The notes below the pieces were generated by a model that worked only from the letters and a program-made list of their open reading frames with translations, searched no databases and was not told the DNA's origin. A stretch of DNA of 64,000 nt from the NCBI GenBank assembly GCA_035629775.1, contig DASPHG010000010.1, positions 12,254-76,253 of the forward strand. The letters run 5' to 3'. A program made the position numbers and the translations under genes. This document shows, piece by piece, positions 48,081 through 56,841 of this stretch. This DNA comes from DASPHG01 sp035629775. Lineage in GTDB: Bacteria; Actinomycetota; Thermoleophilia; Solirubrobacterales; Thermoleophilaceae. Within the stretch, counting starts at the first letter, position 1, and every line of letters begins with the position of its first letter.

Positions 48081-50021
48081 GTGAGAGCGAGCCATCTCTC
48101 GCCGGCCGTGCTCGTGATCCTCGTGGCCTCGGCGGCCGCCCAGGCGGCGGACGACCGCCCTCGCACGCGCCACGACATGGCCAACCGCTGCCTGGCCGTC
48201 GAGTCGGTCGCGACCGGCCGGCAAGTGGGTGCGTTCTACTTCAAATCCACGACGCTCGGCAGCTACATGCTCCGCGACGCCGATGGCCGGCTGCTGACCG
48301 CGGAGCCCGGCGGCGCCGTCACGCGCGGTGAGACCCCCGCGCAGGCCGCCGAGTGGGCCGCGCAGCGCGCCGGGAAGGCCGCCTTCAGGATCCGCTCCGT
48401 CTCGACCGGATTCCTGCTGGCGGTCGGCCGGGGCGGGGAGCCGGACGCAGGCCCGGGCAGGGGCAGGTCGCGCTTCCGGCTGCGCGCGGCGCGCGGCTGC
48501 TCCCCCTACCCGGAGGCCAGGCTGGGCGCCCGGGGGAGGCCGTTCCGGGGGACGCGCAGGGACGGGACCGTCGCCGGGTTCGTGGACGCGCACCTGCACG
48601 TGGTCGCCGACCTGCGCGCCGGCGGCCGCGTCATCTCCGGCGAGAGCTTCAACCGCTTCGGCATCACCGAGGCCCTCGGCCGCGACGCCGACGTCCACGG
48701 TGACGACGGAAGCATGGACATCACCGGGAACCTGCTGCGCTCGGGGAACCCGGTCGGCACGCACGACACCGAGGGCTGGCCGAGCTTCACCGGCTGGCCG
48801 GCGTTCGACACCTACACGCACCAGCAGGCCTATTACATGTGGCTGAAGCGGACCTACATGGCGGGGCTGCGCGTGGTCGTCGCGCAGCTCATCGAGGACG
48901 AGCCGCTGTGCGAGATCGAGCCCGAGCGGTCCCACTCGTGTGACGAGACCGACACGATCGAGCTGGAGGCCCGGCGGCTGCGCGAGCTCGAGAACTACGT
49001 CGACGCGCAGTCGGGCGGCCCGGGGCGCGGCTTCTTCCGCATCGTCCGGAACGCACGCCAGGCGCGGCGCGTGGTCGAGGACGGGAAGCTCGCCGTCGTG
49101 ATGGGGGTGGAGTCGTCGAACCTGTTCGGCTGCAGCGAGTTCATGGGCGAGCCGCAGTGCGACCGCGACGACGTCGACCGCGGCATCGAGCTCTACCGGA
49201 AGCTCGGCATTCGCAGCGTGTTCATCGCGCACTGGGTGAACAACGCGTTCGCAGGCGCGAAGGTCGAGAGCGGCGACATCGGCACGTTCATCGCGACGTT
49301 CAACGTGCAGCAGACGGGGCAGCCGTTCGAGACCGGCACCTGCCCGCAGCCCGAGCACGGCGACTCCTGCAACGTGAAGGGCCTCACCGGCCTCGGCGAG
49401 TACCTGGTGAACCGCCTGATGGACAACCACATCCTGATCGAGCTCGACCACCTCAGCGAGCGCGCACGGATGCGCGTGCTCGAGATCGCCGAGGAGCGCG
49501 ACTACCCGGTCGTGTCGAGCCACACCGGCAGCGGCGGGGTGTGGACGGAGTCAGACCTCGAGCGCCTGTTCTCGGTCGGCGGGTTCGCGACCGCGCGGCC
49601 CGACACTGCCGCGAAGCTCGCCGAGACGATCCTCTCGTTCCGCCGTTACAAGCGGAAGGGCAAGCCGCTGGCACTCGGCCTGGGCACGGACACGGGCGGG
49701 TTCTCCGCCGCGCCCGAGCCGGACCCGGCAGGGCAGGCCGAGCCGCTGATCTACCCGTTCCGCTCCCAGGACGGGAAGGTCCGGTTCGTCTGCGCCGTCA
49801 CCGGCGAGCGCAAGTTCGACCTGAACCAGGACGGCGTCGCGCAATACGGGATGTACGCGGACCTGCTCGCCTACATGCGCGAGCAGCCGGGCGGGAAGCG
49901 CGCCATGCGGATCCTGTTCGACTCCGCGGAGGCCTACCTGCGCACATGGCGCCGCGCCGAGCGGGCGCCCGCGGCTAGCGGCCGAAGTGGCCGCGCTGGC
50001 GCGACCAGACGCGCCGCTTGA
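48081..50021 (+). CDS. Secreted metal-dependent hydrolase (amidohydrolase/M19-like)
   Basis: 646 residues. A signal peptide precedes a beta-trefoil-like N-terminal part (about 35-140; FYFKSTTLGSYMLRDADGRL, AAFRIRSVSTGFLLAVG). A TIM-barrel hydrolase domain follows: HxH in VDAHLHVVADL (His171/173), GVESSNLFG, LIELDHLSERA, VVSSHTGSGG and LGLGTDTGG, which resemble membrane-dipeptidase-type metal sites. It is probably extracellular, acting on small peptides or amides. A paralogue starts at 63196. The GTG at 48081 is used. The end overlaps the converging SGNH gene by 47 bases. Confidence 0.75.
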   Translation: MRASHLSPAVLVILVASAAAQAADDRPRTRHDMANRCLAVESVATGRQVGAFYFKSTTLGSYMLRDADGRLLTAEPGGAVTRGETPAQAAEWAAQRAGKAAFRIRSVSTGFLLAVGRGGEPDAGPGRGRSRFRLRAARGCSPYPEARLGARGRPFRGTRRDGTVAGFVDAHLHVVADLRAGGRVISGESFNRFGITEALGRDADVHGDDGSMDITGNLLRSGNPVGTHDTEGWPSFTGWPAFDTYTHQQAYYMWLKRTYMAGLRVVVAQLIEDEPLCEIEPERSHSCDETDTIELEARRLRELENYVDAQSGGPGRGFFRIVRNARQARRVVEDGKLAVVMGVESSNLFGCSEFMGEPQCDRDDVDRGIELYRKLGIRSVFIAHWVNNAFAGAKVESGDIGTFIATFNVQQTGQPFETGTCPQPEHGDSCNVKGLTGLGEYLVNRLMDNHILIELDHLSERARMRVLEIAEERDYPVVSSHTGSGGVWTESDLERLFSVGGFATARPDTAAKLAETILSFRRYKRKGKPLALGLGTDTGGFSAAPEPDPAGQAEPLIYPFRSQDGKVRFVCAVTGERKFDLNQDGVAQYGMYADLLAYMREQPGGKRAMRILFDSAEAYLRTWRRAERAPAASGRSGRAGATRRAA

Positions 50022-50571
50022 TCAGGCGCGTGTAGGCGTCGACGCCGGACGGGCGCAGGTGCGTGCCGTCGCCCCAGAGCCAGTGCTGGTTGCGGTTCGC
50101 CCTGCGCCCCCAGTCGACCAGGCGAACGCGCTTCGGCCGCTGTCGCGCCGCACGCCGCATCGGTCCGGTGTGGTAGGGCCGCCAGGACCGGAACGGCGTC
50201 ACCAGCACCAGCGTGCGTCGCCATCCGACGGCGCGCAGCATGCGGTCGATGTCCCCCCGCTGCATCTGGATGTTGGTGCCGAGCGCCATCACGACGACCT
50301 CGGGCAGCGTGCCGCGGCGGCGGCGCTGGCGCAGGAGCGAGAGCCCCTCGTCCGGGTTGCGGGCGCAGCGCGCGTCCACCTCGAACCCCGCGCGCGAGAG
50401 CGAGCGCGCGGCTCCCAGCATCACGGAGTCGCCGATCGCGAGCGGCGCCGCTCCGATCCGCGCGGCCCTCGGTTCGCGGTGGGCGTATCCGCAGCCCTGC
50501 GCGGCCGCGTCGGCGGCGGGGGACGCCGCGACGCAGGTCGCGGCAAGCAGCAGGAGCCGGATGAGGGGCAT
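49975..50571 (-). CDS. Secreted SGNH-hydrolase-type protein
   Basis: 198 residues with a signal peptide (LIRLLLLAATCVAASPAADA). The motif LAIGDSVMLG has Ser49, ALGTN has Asn100 and DGTHLRPSG has Asp168 and His171, so all four SGNH blocks are present. The DGTHLRPSG style matches the SGNH domains of OatA-like acyltransferases. It may remove or move acyl groups on a cell-surface glycan. I choose ATG 50571 because a TATAAA lies about 10 bases upstream, which fits a leaderless transcript; ATG 50580 would sit on that element. Confidence 0.8.
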   Translation of the reverse strand: MPLIRLLLLAATCVAASPAADAAAQGCGYAHREPRAARIGAAPLAIGDSVMLGAARSLSRAGFEVDARCARNPDEGLSLLRQRRRRGTLPEVVVMALGTNIQMQRGDIDRMLRAVGWRRTLVLVTPFRSWRPYHTGPMRRAARQRPKRVRLVDWGRRANRNQHWLWGDGTHLRPSGVDAYTRLIKRRVWSRQRGHFGR

Positions 50572-50581
50572 CACGCCCATC

Positions 50582-50589
50582 TTTATAGT
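50582..50589. promoter_or_regulatory. Shared -10 element of divergent genes
   Basis: TTTATAGT reads TATAGT rightwards (10 bases before GTG 50599) and TATAAA leftwards (11 bases before ATG 50571). One AT-rich island in GC-rich DNA thus appears to serve both divergent genes, with both mRNAs beginning at or next to the start codon. Confidence 0.45.
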
Positions 50590-50598
50590 CCCGGCGTC

Positions 50599-51498
50599 GT
50601 GCCCTGGAAGAAGCGGATCAACGACGCACTCGTCAAGACGACCGGCTACCAGCTCGAGCGGGCGGCGGCCGGAGGGCGGGCGCCCAAGGCCGCGCCGGCG
50701 CCGGCGAAGCGCGGCCGCCGCGGCGGCAAGCTGCGGAAGGGCGACCGGCTGGTGGAGGCGCCGGTGTTCGTCATGTGCACGCTGCGGTCCGGCTCGACGC
50801 TCCTGCGCGTCCTCCTGAACAGCCATTCGCAGATCCACGCCCCGCACGAGATCCACCTGCGCTACATCTCGGTCAACTTCGACCGGAAATGGTCCGAGCG
50901 GTCGATGCGCGAGATGGGGCTCGAGGGGGACAACCTCCGCTACCTGCTCTGGGACCGGATCCTCCACCGCGAGCTCGCGGGCGGCGGCAAGCCGATCATC
51001 GTCGACAAGACGCCGAACAACGTCTTCATCGCCGACGAGCTTCGCGCCTGCTGGCCCGATGCGCGTTTCATCTTCCTGCTGCGCCACCCGGCATCGATCG
51101 CCGAGTCGCGGAAGAACTGGTTCAAGGGCGACAACTACGACGCCGAGCAGAACCACGATCTGATCCGCCGCTACTGCGAGGCGCTCGAGCGCGCGCGCCA
51201 GCGCTTCGACGGGATCACGATCCGTTACGAGGAGCTGACCCAGGACCCGGAGGCGAACACGCGACAGATCTGCGAGTTCCTCGGAGTGGAATGGGAGCCG
51301 TCGATGCTCGAGTACGGGCAGCACGACCACGGCCGGTACAAGTCCGGCCTCGGCGACTGGTCGGAGGAGATCAAGTCCGGCGAGATCCAGCCGCCGAAGC
51401 CGCCCCCGCCCGAGACCCCCGAGCCGCTTCGGCCGATCGCCGAGACCTGGGGTTACCTGGCCGAGGGAAGCCGGCCTGCCGTGCGCGCCTCTTCCTGA
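50599..51498 (+). CDS. PAPS-type sulfotransferase
   Basis: 299 residues. The 5'-phosphosulfate loop is CTLRSGSTLLR (about 60-70) and the 3'-phosphate motif is LLRHPASIAESRKNW, with Arg162 and Ser170. DKTPNN (136-141) is also typical. It should transfer sulfate from PAPS to a sugar, lipid or protein. An N-terminal basic Ala/Pro-rich stretch (about 20-50) is unusual. The GTG at 50599 is nearly leaderless. Its end overlaps the converging glycosyltransferase gene by 46 bases. Confidence 0.87.
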   Translation: MPWKKRINDALVKTTGYQLERAAAGGRAPKAAPAPAKRGRRGGKLRKGDRLVEAPVFVMCTLRSGSTLLRVLLNSHSQIHAPHEIHLRYISVNFDRKWSERSMREMGLEGDNLRYLLWDRILHRELAGGGKPIIVDKTPNNVFIADELRACWPDARFIFLLRHPASIAESRKNWFKGDNYDAEQNHDLIRRYCEALERARQRFDGITIRYEELTQDPEANTRQICEFLGVEWEPSMLEYGQHDHGRYKSGLGDWSEEIKSGEIQPPKPPPPETPEPLRPIAETWGYLAEGSRPAVRASS

Positions 51499-52790
51499 AG
51501 CTCGCGGAAGAGCTCGTCCCACATGGGGCCGATCGCTTCCATCTTGAACCCCTTGCCGGTCTCGAGAGCGGCCGTCCCGCACCGGCGGCGCAGCTCGTCG
51601 TCCTCGATCATCCGCATCAGCGCCGCGGCGTAGCGGTCCACGTCCCCCAGCGGGACGATCAGGCCGTTTTCGGCGTCGCGGATCATCTCCGACGGGCCGG
51701 TCGGGCAGTCCATCGCGACGGGCGCCATCCCCTTGCTCATCGCCTCGCAGAGGATGAGCGGGAAGCCCTCGAAGCGCGAGCTGAGCGCGAAGATCGACGC
51801 GTTCGACATCTGGTCCTCCATGTCGGCGCACGACCCGGGCAGCTCGATGTTCTTCAGGCCGTGCTCGGCGACCTGCGCCTCGAGCCGCGGGCGCCAGTTG
51901 CCCTCGCCGCAGACGCGCAGGTGCCAGTCGGGGTGCTTCGCCTCGACCTGGGCCCACGCCGGGATGAGCCAGTCGAACCCCTTCTGCCGCGTCAGCCGGC
52001 CGGCCGCAAGCACGCGCTTCGCGTCGAGGTCGGCCGGGGCGCCCAGGTCGCGCGCCGAATTGGGGATCCGGACGACCCTGACGTTGCCCTTCAGGTGCTT
52101 CTCGTAGTCCTCGCGGGCGCCCTCGGTGAGCACGGCGAACGCGTCGAGGTTGCGGTAGCCCTTCGGTATCGCCGCGAGCATGCCCGGCTTGTGCGAGCCG
52201 AGGTGCATCTGCTCCTGGCCGATGGTGATCAGGCCGGGTGGGTTGAGCAGCGAGATCAGCAGGTTGGTGGCCGGCCGGGTCGTCACGAGGATCCCGGTGC
52301 GGCGGCGGAACTTGCGGACGAAGCGGATGTCGCTCAGCAGGCTGAAGCTCGTGGACCAGCGGTCGTCGGGGTGGACGAGGACGCTTGGCATCTTGTTCAG
52401 CAGCCCCTTCAGGCCGCGCGGCTGGTGCCCGGGGCGCAGGTCGTCCGCCGCATAGACCGGGACGCCCTCCGGGTGCTCGAAGAAGGGCTCGTCGCGGATC
52501 CGCCAGAGGCCGATGATCTCGACCTCGCGCTTGTCCTTCATGTACTCGGCGAGGTTCAGCATCGACCGGGTCGTCCCGCCCTTGCCCCAGCCGCTGACCG
52601 TGAAGATCGTGAGCTTCAGCGGGTCGCTCCAGTCCTTCGCGCGCGGCTTCGCGCGTGCGTGACGGACGAGCAGGCCGCGCAGCAGGCGGGCGCCCGCTCG
52701 CATCGGCGCCGAGCTCAGGGCGCGGCCGCCGAACCCCTTGCGCCGTGCGGCAGCCTTGTCCAGCTCGCTGACCCTCTCGACTTGCGCCAT
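51453..52790 (-). CDS. GT4 family glycosyltransferase
   Basis: 445 residues. N-terminal half: KLTIFTVSGWGKGGTTRSML and LTEGAREDYEKHL; C-terminal half: KRVLAAGRLTRQKGFDWLIP and the donor motif LSSRFEGFPLILCEAMSKGM. The overall match is to GT4 enzymes of cell-surface polysaccharide synthesis. It follows the matrixin gene by 13 bases on the same strand. The sugar is not deducible. Confidence 0.9.
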   Translation of the reverse strand: MAQVERVSELDKAAARRKGFGGRALSSAPMRAGARLLRGLLVRHARAKPRAKDWSDPLKLTIFTVSGWGKGGTTRSMLNLAEYMKDKREVEIIGLWRIRDEPFFEHPEGVPVYAADDLRPGHQPRGLKGLLNKMPSVLVHPDDRWSTSFSLLSDIRFVRKFRRRTGILVTTRPATNLLISLLNPPGLITIGQEQMHLGSHKPGMLAAIPKGYRNLDAFAVLTEGAREDYEKHLKGNVRVVRIPNSARDLGAPADLDAKRVLAAGRLTRQKGFDWLIPAWAQVEAKHPDWHLRVCGEGNWRPRLEAQVAEHGLKNIELPGSCADMEDQMSNASIFALSSRFEGFPLILCEAMSKGMAPVAMDCPTGPSEMIRDAENGLIVPLGDVDRYAAALMRMIEDDELRRRCGTAALETGKGFKMEAIGPMWDELFRELQEEARTAGRLPSAR

Positions 52791-52803
52791 CGGCGCGCGG
52801 AGG

Positions 52804-54258
52804 TTAGGGAACCGTCACCTGCTGCGTGGTCGAGGCCGTCTGGCCGGTGTCGTCGATGACGAGCAGGGTGACCGTGTAGGTGCCCGCCGATCCGTACGTG
52901 TAGATCGGATTCGGCTCCGAGCTCTTGCCCTTCCCGTCGCCGAAGTTCCAGACCCAATGCTCGATCTCGCCGTTCGCGTCCTCGTCGTGGCTCAGGTCGT
53001 AGAACTCGACGTCGAGGTCGTAGCTGTAGGCCTCGAACTCCGCGACCGGCGGCCGCCCCGCGAACTCGACGAAGGTCGTGACCGGTCCGAAGCGGTCACC
53101 CGCCGTGTCCACCGCCCAGGCGGCGAAGCAGTACCGGCCGGGGGCAAAGACGGCAGTCGTCGCATCCAGCTTGCCGTCGAAGAACCCATCCTCGGCGGAG
53201 ACCCGCCCACCCGGGCAGTTATCGAGTTTCGCGCCGCCCTCGACCCGCCTGAACTCCGGATGGTCCGGGACGTCCCACGAAAGGCTGACCTTGCCGTTCT
53301 GGTTGACCGTTGCCTCGAAGTTGGTGGGGGCCTTCGGACGCGGCGGGTCGTAGTTGACCTTCACCGTCTTCCGGCGGCTCTGCAACCCGTGCCCGCCGTC
53401 GGCCCAGAACGCGTAGCAGTAGCGGCCGGTCCGGTTCGGCGCGAGGGAGTCGCGCAGCGAGGCGCGGCCGCCCGGGCGGTTGTTGCGGACGCGCAGTCCG
53501 CCGCCGAAGCGGGGCGGGCGCTTCGGGCACTTGCCCTTCGCGCGCGTCACGGTGACGCCGTCGAAGAGGCCGCCGCGCTGGTTGCGCCACTCGAGCGTCA
53601 CCTCGTACTTGCGCAGGTCGCCCGTGCGCTTCACCTTCTTCGGAGGCTTCGGGCAGAAGCCGGGGGTGCGGGTGCGGGCGCGGCCCCCGTACAGCCGGAT
53701 CGCGCCCTCGATGTCGTCCCGCTCGAGCAACCGGCACGGGCGCGCGTTGTCGCACTCCCACCACAGCGTCGAGTTCATCGTCGCGCAGTTGTCGTTCTCG
53801 TGGTCGAGGCCGAGGATGTGGCCGAACTCGTGCGCGGCCACCCCGGCCATGTTGTAGTTCGGGCGGTCGGGGTGGCTCAGCTTCGACAGCCACATCCGGT
53901 TGCGGTCGTTGCTGCGCAGCGGTCCCTTCTGCGGGTGGTACACGATCGCGATGCCCTGGGGCGGGACGTAGCCGAGCGTCGCGAAGCCGATCATCACGTT
54001 GTCGGAGCGGCCGCCGGCCAGGTTGGTGATCAGGACGTCGGCGCGGTTCCGCGGGGCGGGCTTGAACCGCACGTTGACGCCGCTCTGGTTCCACGCGCGC
54101 GCGCCCTCGCGCACGTGCCACTTCGCCTCGCTGGCGTTGAAGTAGGTGATGGTCGTGACTCCCCGGCCCGGCCAGGCCTTCCCGCCGATCTCGGCGGCCG
54201 AGGCGGGGCCTGCCGCAAGGGCGAACACGGCCGCCGCGAGGATCGCGCTTCTCCGCAT
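52804..54258 (-). CDS. Secreted matrixin-type metalloprotease with PKD domain
   Basis: 484 residues. Signal peptide (LAAAVFALAAGPASA), catalytic zinc motif AAHEFGHILGLDH (His143, Glu144, His147, His153) and Met-turn CATMN (Met161) give an M10 matrixin domain (about 25-190). Two Cys-paired beta domains follow (about 205-400). The end is a PKD domain (about 405-484; HWVWNFGDGKGKSSEPN, YTYGSAGTYTVTL). It probably degrades extracellular proteins or polymers; PKD domains often bind substrate. No propeptide with a cysteine switch is seen. Confidence 0.88.
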   Translation of the reverse strand: MRRSAILAAAVFALAAGPASAAEIGGKAWPGRGVTTITYFNASEAKWHVREGARAWNQSGVNVRFKPAPRNRADVLITNLAGGRSDNVMIGFATLGYVPPQGIAIVYHPQKGPLRSNDRNRMWLSKLSHPDRPNYNMAGVAAHEFGHILGLDHENDNCATMNSTLWWECDNARPCRLLERDDIEGAIRLYGGRARTRTPGFCPKPPKKVKRTGDLRKYEVTLEWRNQRGGLFDGVTVTRAKGKCPKRPPRFGGGLRVRNNRPGGRASLRDSLAPNRTGRYCYAFWADGGHGLQSRRKTVKVNYDPPRPKAPTNFEATVNQNGKVSLSWDVPDHPEFRRVEGGAKLDNCPGGRVSAEDGFFDGKLDATTAVFAPGRYCFAAWAVDTAGDRFGPVTTFVEFAGRPPVAEFEAYSYDLDVEFYDLSHDEDANGEIEHWVWNFGDGKGKSSEPNPIYTYGSAGTYTVTLLVIDDTGQTASTTQQVTVP

Positions 54259-54320
54259 GGGAACGATTTCGGCATCTCGTGCGCAGGCTTGAGCGCCTGC
54301 GCTGGGTCGCAGTTGGCAAC

Positions 54321-54965
54321 ATGGGGGTCATGGCCGAAGCCGAGGGACCCCGCAGCGTCAAGATCGGAGCCGACGAGCGCACCGGCTGGTCGTCCGAGCG
54401 CCCACGTCGCGACGGGCGCGAGCGCCCGCCCGACATCTCGACGCGCTGCAAGGTGCTCAGGCCGACGGAGGTGGTCCGGTACTCGCCCGGGAGCATGCTC
54501 CTGATCGTGTCTGCTTCGGAGGCCGACCGCGAGGCGCTCGCGGACCGCGTCGTCGAGCAGAAGGGTGCGGTGCTCAGCACGGCGAAGGTCCGCGCCCTGC
54601 TCGCCGGCCGGGTGGAGGCCGAGGAAATGGAGGCCCGCTCCGCCGAGTTGCTGGCCGCGGCCGTGTCGAAGCGGATCGCGGCCAAGGAGAGCACGGTCGT
54701 CGTCACCAAGGGGATCGACCCGGCGGAGCGCGAGCGCTTCGCGCGCCTAGCGGCCGCGGGACGCAGGCCGTGCCACCTGATCCTGGTCGAGACGGCCCGC
54801 GACCAGGTCGAGGAGGACGACCACGGTCCGTTGAACGAGCTGCGCCGCCGGCTCGGCAGCGGCGAGCTCGGGGCGGAGGGCTTCGACACGGCGCTGCGCC
54901 TGGGCGGTGATTCGATCTCGGAGCTCAAGCGGGTCGTGTTCCGCCCGGCTCCGCGGGACGATTAG
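54321..54965 (+). CDS. Degenerate P-loop kinase (PNKP-like fold without Walker A)
   Basis: 214 residues. The layout follows small predicted kinases: a beta strand and loop MLLIVSASEADREALADRVV (59-78) where a Walker A GxxGxGKST belongs, then LSTAKVRALLAG, TVVVTKGIDPAERERFARLA and RPCHLILVE. The loop lacks Gly-Lys-Ser/Thr, so ATP binding is probably lost. A Walker-B-like segment is VVVTKG. It likely acts as a binding protein. An N-terminal 45 residues are charged and disordered. ATG 54321 or 54330 may be the start. It overlaps the next gene by about 59 bases. Confidence 0.6.
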   Translation: MGVMAEAEGPRSVKIGADERTGWSSERPRRDGRERPPDISTRCKVLRPTEVVRYSPGSMLLIVSASEADREALADRVVEQKGAVLSTAKVRALLAGRVEAEEMEARSAELLAAAVSKRIAAKESTVVVTKGIDPAERERFARLAAAGRRPCHLILVETARDQVEEDDHGPLNELRRRLGSGELGAEGFDTALRLGGDSISELKRVVFRPAPRDD

Positions 54966-56307
54966 CCAGGACCTCGACGTCGCCGTCATCGGCGCCGGCC
55001 TGAGTGGCCTGAGCGCCGCCAGGAGGCTGAGCCGCGCGGGCGCGTCTGTCGTCGTGCTCGAGGCGCGCGATCGGGTGGGGGGCAAGACGTTCACCGACGA
55101 CGTCGATGGCTGCCCGGTGGACTTCGGCGCGCACTGGGTCGGCCCGAAGCAGCGCCGGCTGCTGGCGCTCGCGGACGAGTTCGACGTGGCGGTCGAGAAG
55201 CAGTACCTCGACGGGGAGCACCTCCTCGCGGTCGGGGGCGAGCGCCGCACCTACAGCGGGAACATTCCGCTGCTGTCGATCCGCGGGACGCTCGAGATGG
55301 GCGGTGCGCTCGCGCGGGCCGAGCTGCGCCGCCTGCTGGTGGATCGCGACGCGCCGTGGCGCTCCCGCGGCGCGCGCCGGCTCGACTCCTACACGCTCGC
55401 GCACCAACTGCGGGGCCTGCGCAGCGAGAGCGCGCGCGGGCTGTTCACGGTCATCACCCGAACGATGTTCGGCGCCGAGCCGTCCGAGCTGTCGTACCTC
55501 TACTTCCTCTGGTACGCGCAGTGCGCGGGCGGGGTGATGACGCTGACCGACTTCGAGGGTGGCGCGCAGGACGCGCATTTCGCCGGCGGCTCGCAGCAGT
55601 TCTGCGAGCGGATCGCCGCCGAGCTGGGCGAGGAGGTGGTCACGCTCGGCGTGCCCGCCACGGCGGTGCGCCACGGCGCCGACGGCGTCTCGATCAAGGT
55701 CGGCCGGCGCCGCATCCGCGCGCGGCGGGCGATCGTCGCGGTGTCGCCCGCCCTCGCCGCGCGGATCGAGTACGAGCCGGGGCTGCCGGCGCGCGAGTCG
55801 CTCGGCCAGCGGATGCCGATGGGCGCCTACATGAAGGGGGTCGCGGTCTACGACCGCGCCTGGTGGCGCGACCACGGCCTCTCGGGCGTGTCGCTCACCG
55901 ACCGCGGGCCGGTTCAGATGACGGTCGACGTGGGCCCGACGGGCGGCGAGCCGGGTGTGCTCGCCGGGTTCGTGACGGGCGCGCCCGCGCGCGAGCTGGC
56001 CGGCCGTCCGGGGGACGAGCGCCGCGCGATCGTCCTGAAGGCGATGGCCGCGATGACGGCGCCGGAGGCCGAGCGGCCGCGCGCGTTCCGCGACTTCAAC
56101 TGGCTCGAGGAGCCCTGGAGCCGCGGCGGGCCGGTCGGCCTGATGGCGCCGGGGACGCTCACCGGGGTGGGCCGCGAGCTGCGCCGGCCGGCGGGCCCGA
56201 TCCACTGGGCCGGCACCGACACGGCGACGGAGTGGAACGGCTACATGGAGGGCGCGATCCAGGCCGGGGAACGCGCCGCCGACGAAGCGCTCGCCGAACT
56301 TCGTTGA
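54907..56307 (+). CDS. Flavin monoamine oxidase-type FAD enzyme
   Basis: 466 residues. FAD motif VAVIGAGLSGLSAARRLSRA with VVLEARDRVGGKTFTDD, a substrate region at about 150-380 and the C-terminal FAD motif PIHWAGTDTATEWNGYMEGA. It oxidises an amine or related compound. The first standard start in frame is GTG 54907, 59 bases inside the previous gene; the fold itself only starts near 54970, and ATT 54961 is the closest alternative start. The overlap suggests translational coupling. Confidence 0.88.
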   Translation: MIRSRSSSGSCSARLRGTISQDLDVAVIGAGLSGLSAARRLSRAGASVVVLEARDRVGGKTFTDDVDGCPVDFGAHWVGPKQRRLLALADEFDVAVEKQYLDGEHLLAVGGERRTYSGNIPLLSIRGTLEMGGALARAELRRLLVDRDAPWRSRGARRLDSYTLAHQLRGLRSESARGLFTVITRTMFGAEPSELSYLYFLWYAQCAGGVMTLTDFEGGAQDAHFAGGSQQFCERIAAELGEEVVTLGVPATAVRHGADGVSIKVGRRRIRARRAIVAVSPALAARIEYEPGLPARESLGQRMPMGAYMKGVAVYDRAWWRDHGLSGVSLTDRGPVQMTVDVGPTGGEPGVLAGFVTGAPARELAGRPGDERRAIVLKAMAAMTAPEAERPRAFRDFNWLEEPWSRGGPVGLMAPGTLTGVGRELRRPAGPIHWAGTDTATEWNGYMEGAIQAGERAADEALAELR

Positions 56308-56350
56308 ACCGGCGCCGGATTCCGACGCGGACGCCACAAAGTTCGGCTGC

Positions 56351-56824
56351 TTAGGTGAGGCGCTCCACGCGGTAGCGGCGTTTCCCGGCCGGCGCCTCGA
56401 CCTCGGTTTCCTCGCCCTCGGACAGGCCCAAGAGCGCTGCCGCGACCGGCGACTCCGACGAGAGCTTGCCCTGGGAGAGGTTCGCCTCCGTCGGCCCGAC
56501 GATCGTCCACGTGTGCACCTTGTCGGTCGCGAGGTCCCGAACCTCGGCGGTGCGGCCGAAGCTGAACTCGCTCCCGCCCTCGGCCGCCTCGACCACGACC
56601 GCGCTCCGCAGTCGGTCGCGCAGGCGCAGGATCTTCGTCTCGAGGTGCGCCTGATCCTCCTTCGCGATGTGGTACTCGGCGTTCTCCTTCAGGTCGCCCA
56701 GCGAGCGCGCCGCCTCGATCCGGCGCGACATCTCGTGGCGCCCCGAGGTCTCGAGGTCGTGCAGGTCGGCCTTGAGCGCGTCGAGGCCCTCTGGCGTGAT
56801 CGACTCTCCTGTCACCTCCCGCAC
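56351..56824 (-). CDS. greA: Transcription elongation factor GreA
   Basis: 157 residues: N-terminal coiled coil (ITPEGLDALKADLHDLETSG, ARSLGDLKENAEYHIAKEDQ with the acidic tip DLKENAEY) and a C-terminal FKBP-like domain ending GLSEGEETEVEAPAGKRRYR. GreA rescues backtracked RNA polymerase. The start may be GTG 56824 or GTG 56815; a TACTAG just upstream would place the latter next to a transcription start. It is divergent from the SRPBCC gene by 17 bases. Confidence 0.92.
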   Translation of the reverse strand: MREVTGESITPEGLDALKADLHDLETSGRHEMSRRIEAARSLGDLKENAEYHIAKEDQAHLETKILRLRDRLRSAVVVEAAEGGSEFSFGRTAEVRDLATDKVHTWTIVGPTEANLSQGKLSSESPVAAALLGLSEGEETEVEAPAGKRRYRVERLT

Positions 56825-56841
56825 GCTAGTACGCTCGTCAT

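Noticed and set aside
45740..48331. An 863-residue plus-strand open frame antisense to the large secreted protein
   Set aside because: Composition is Arg/Val/Ala/Asp-rich with no motif, and the minus strand has a signal peptide, ribosome-binding site and domain structure.
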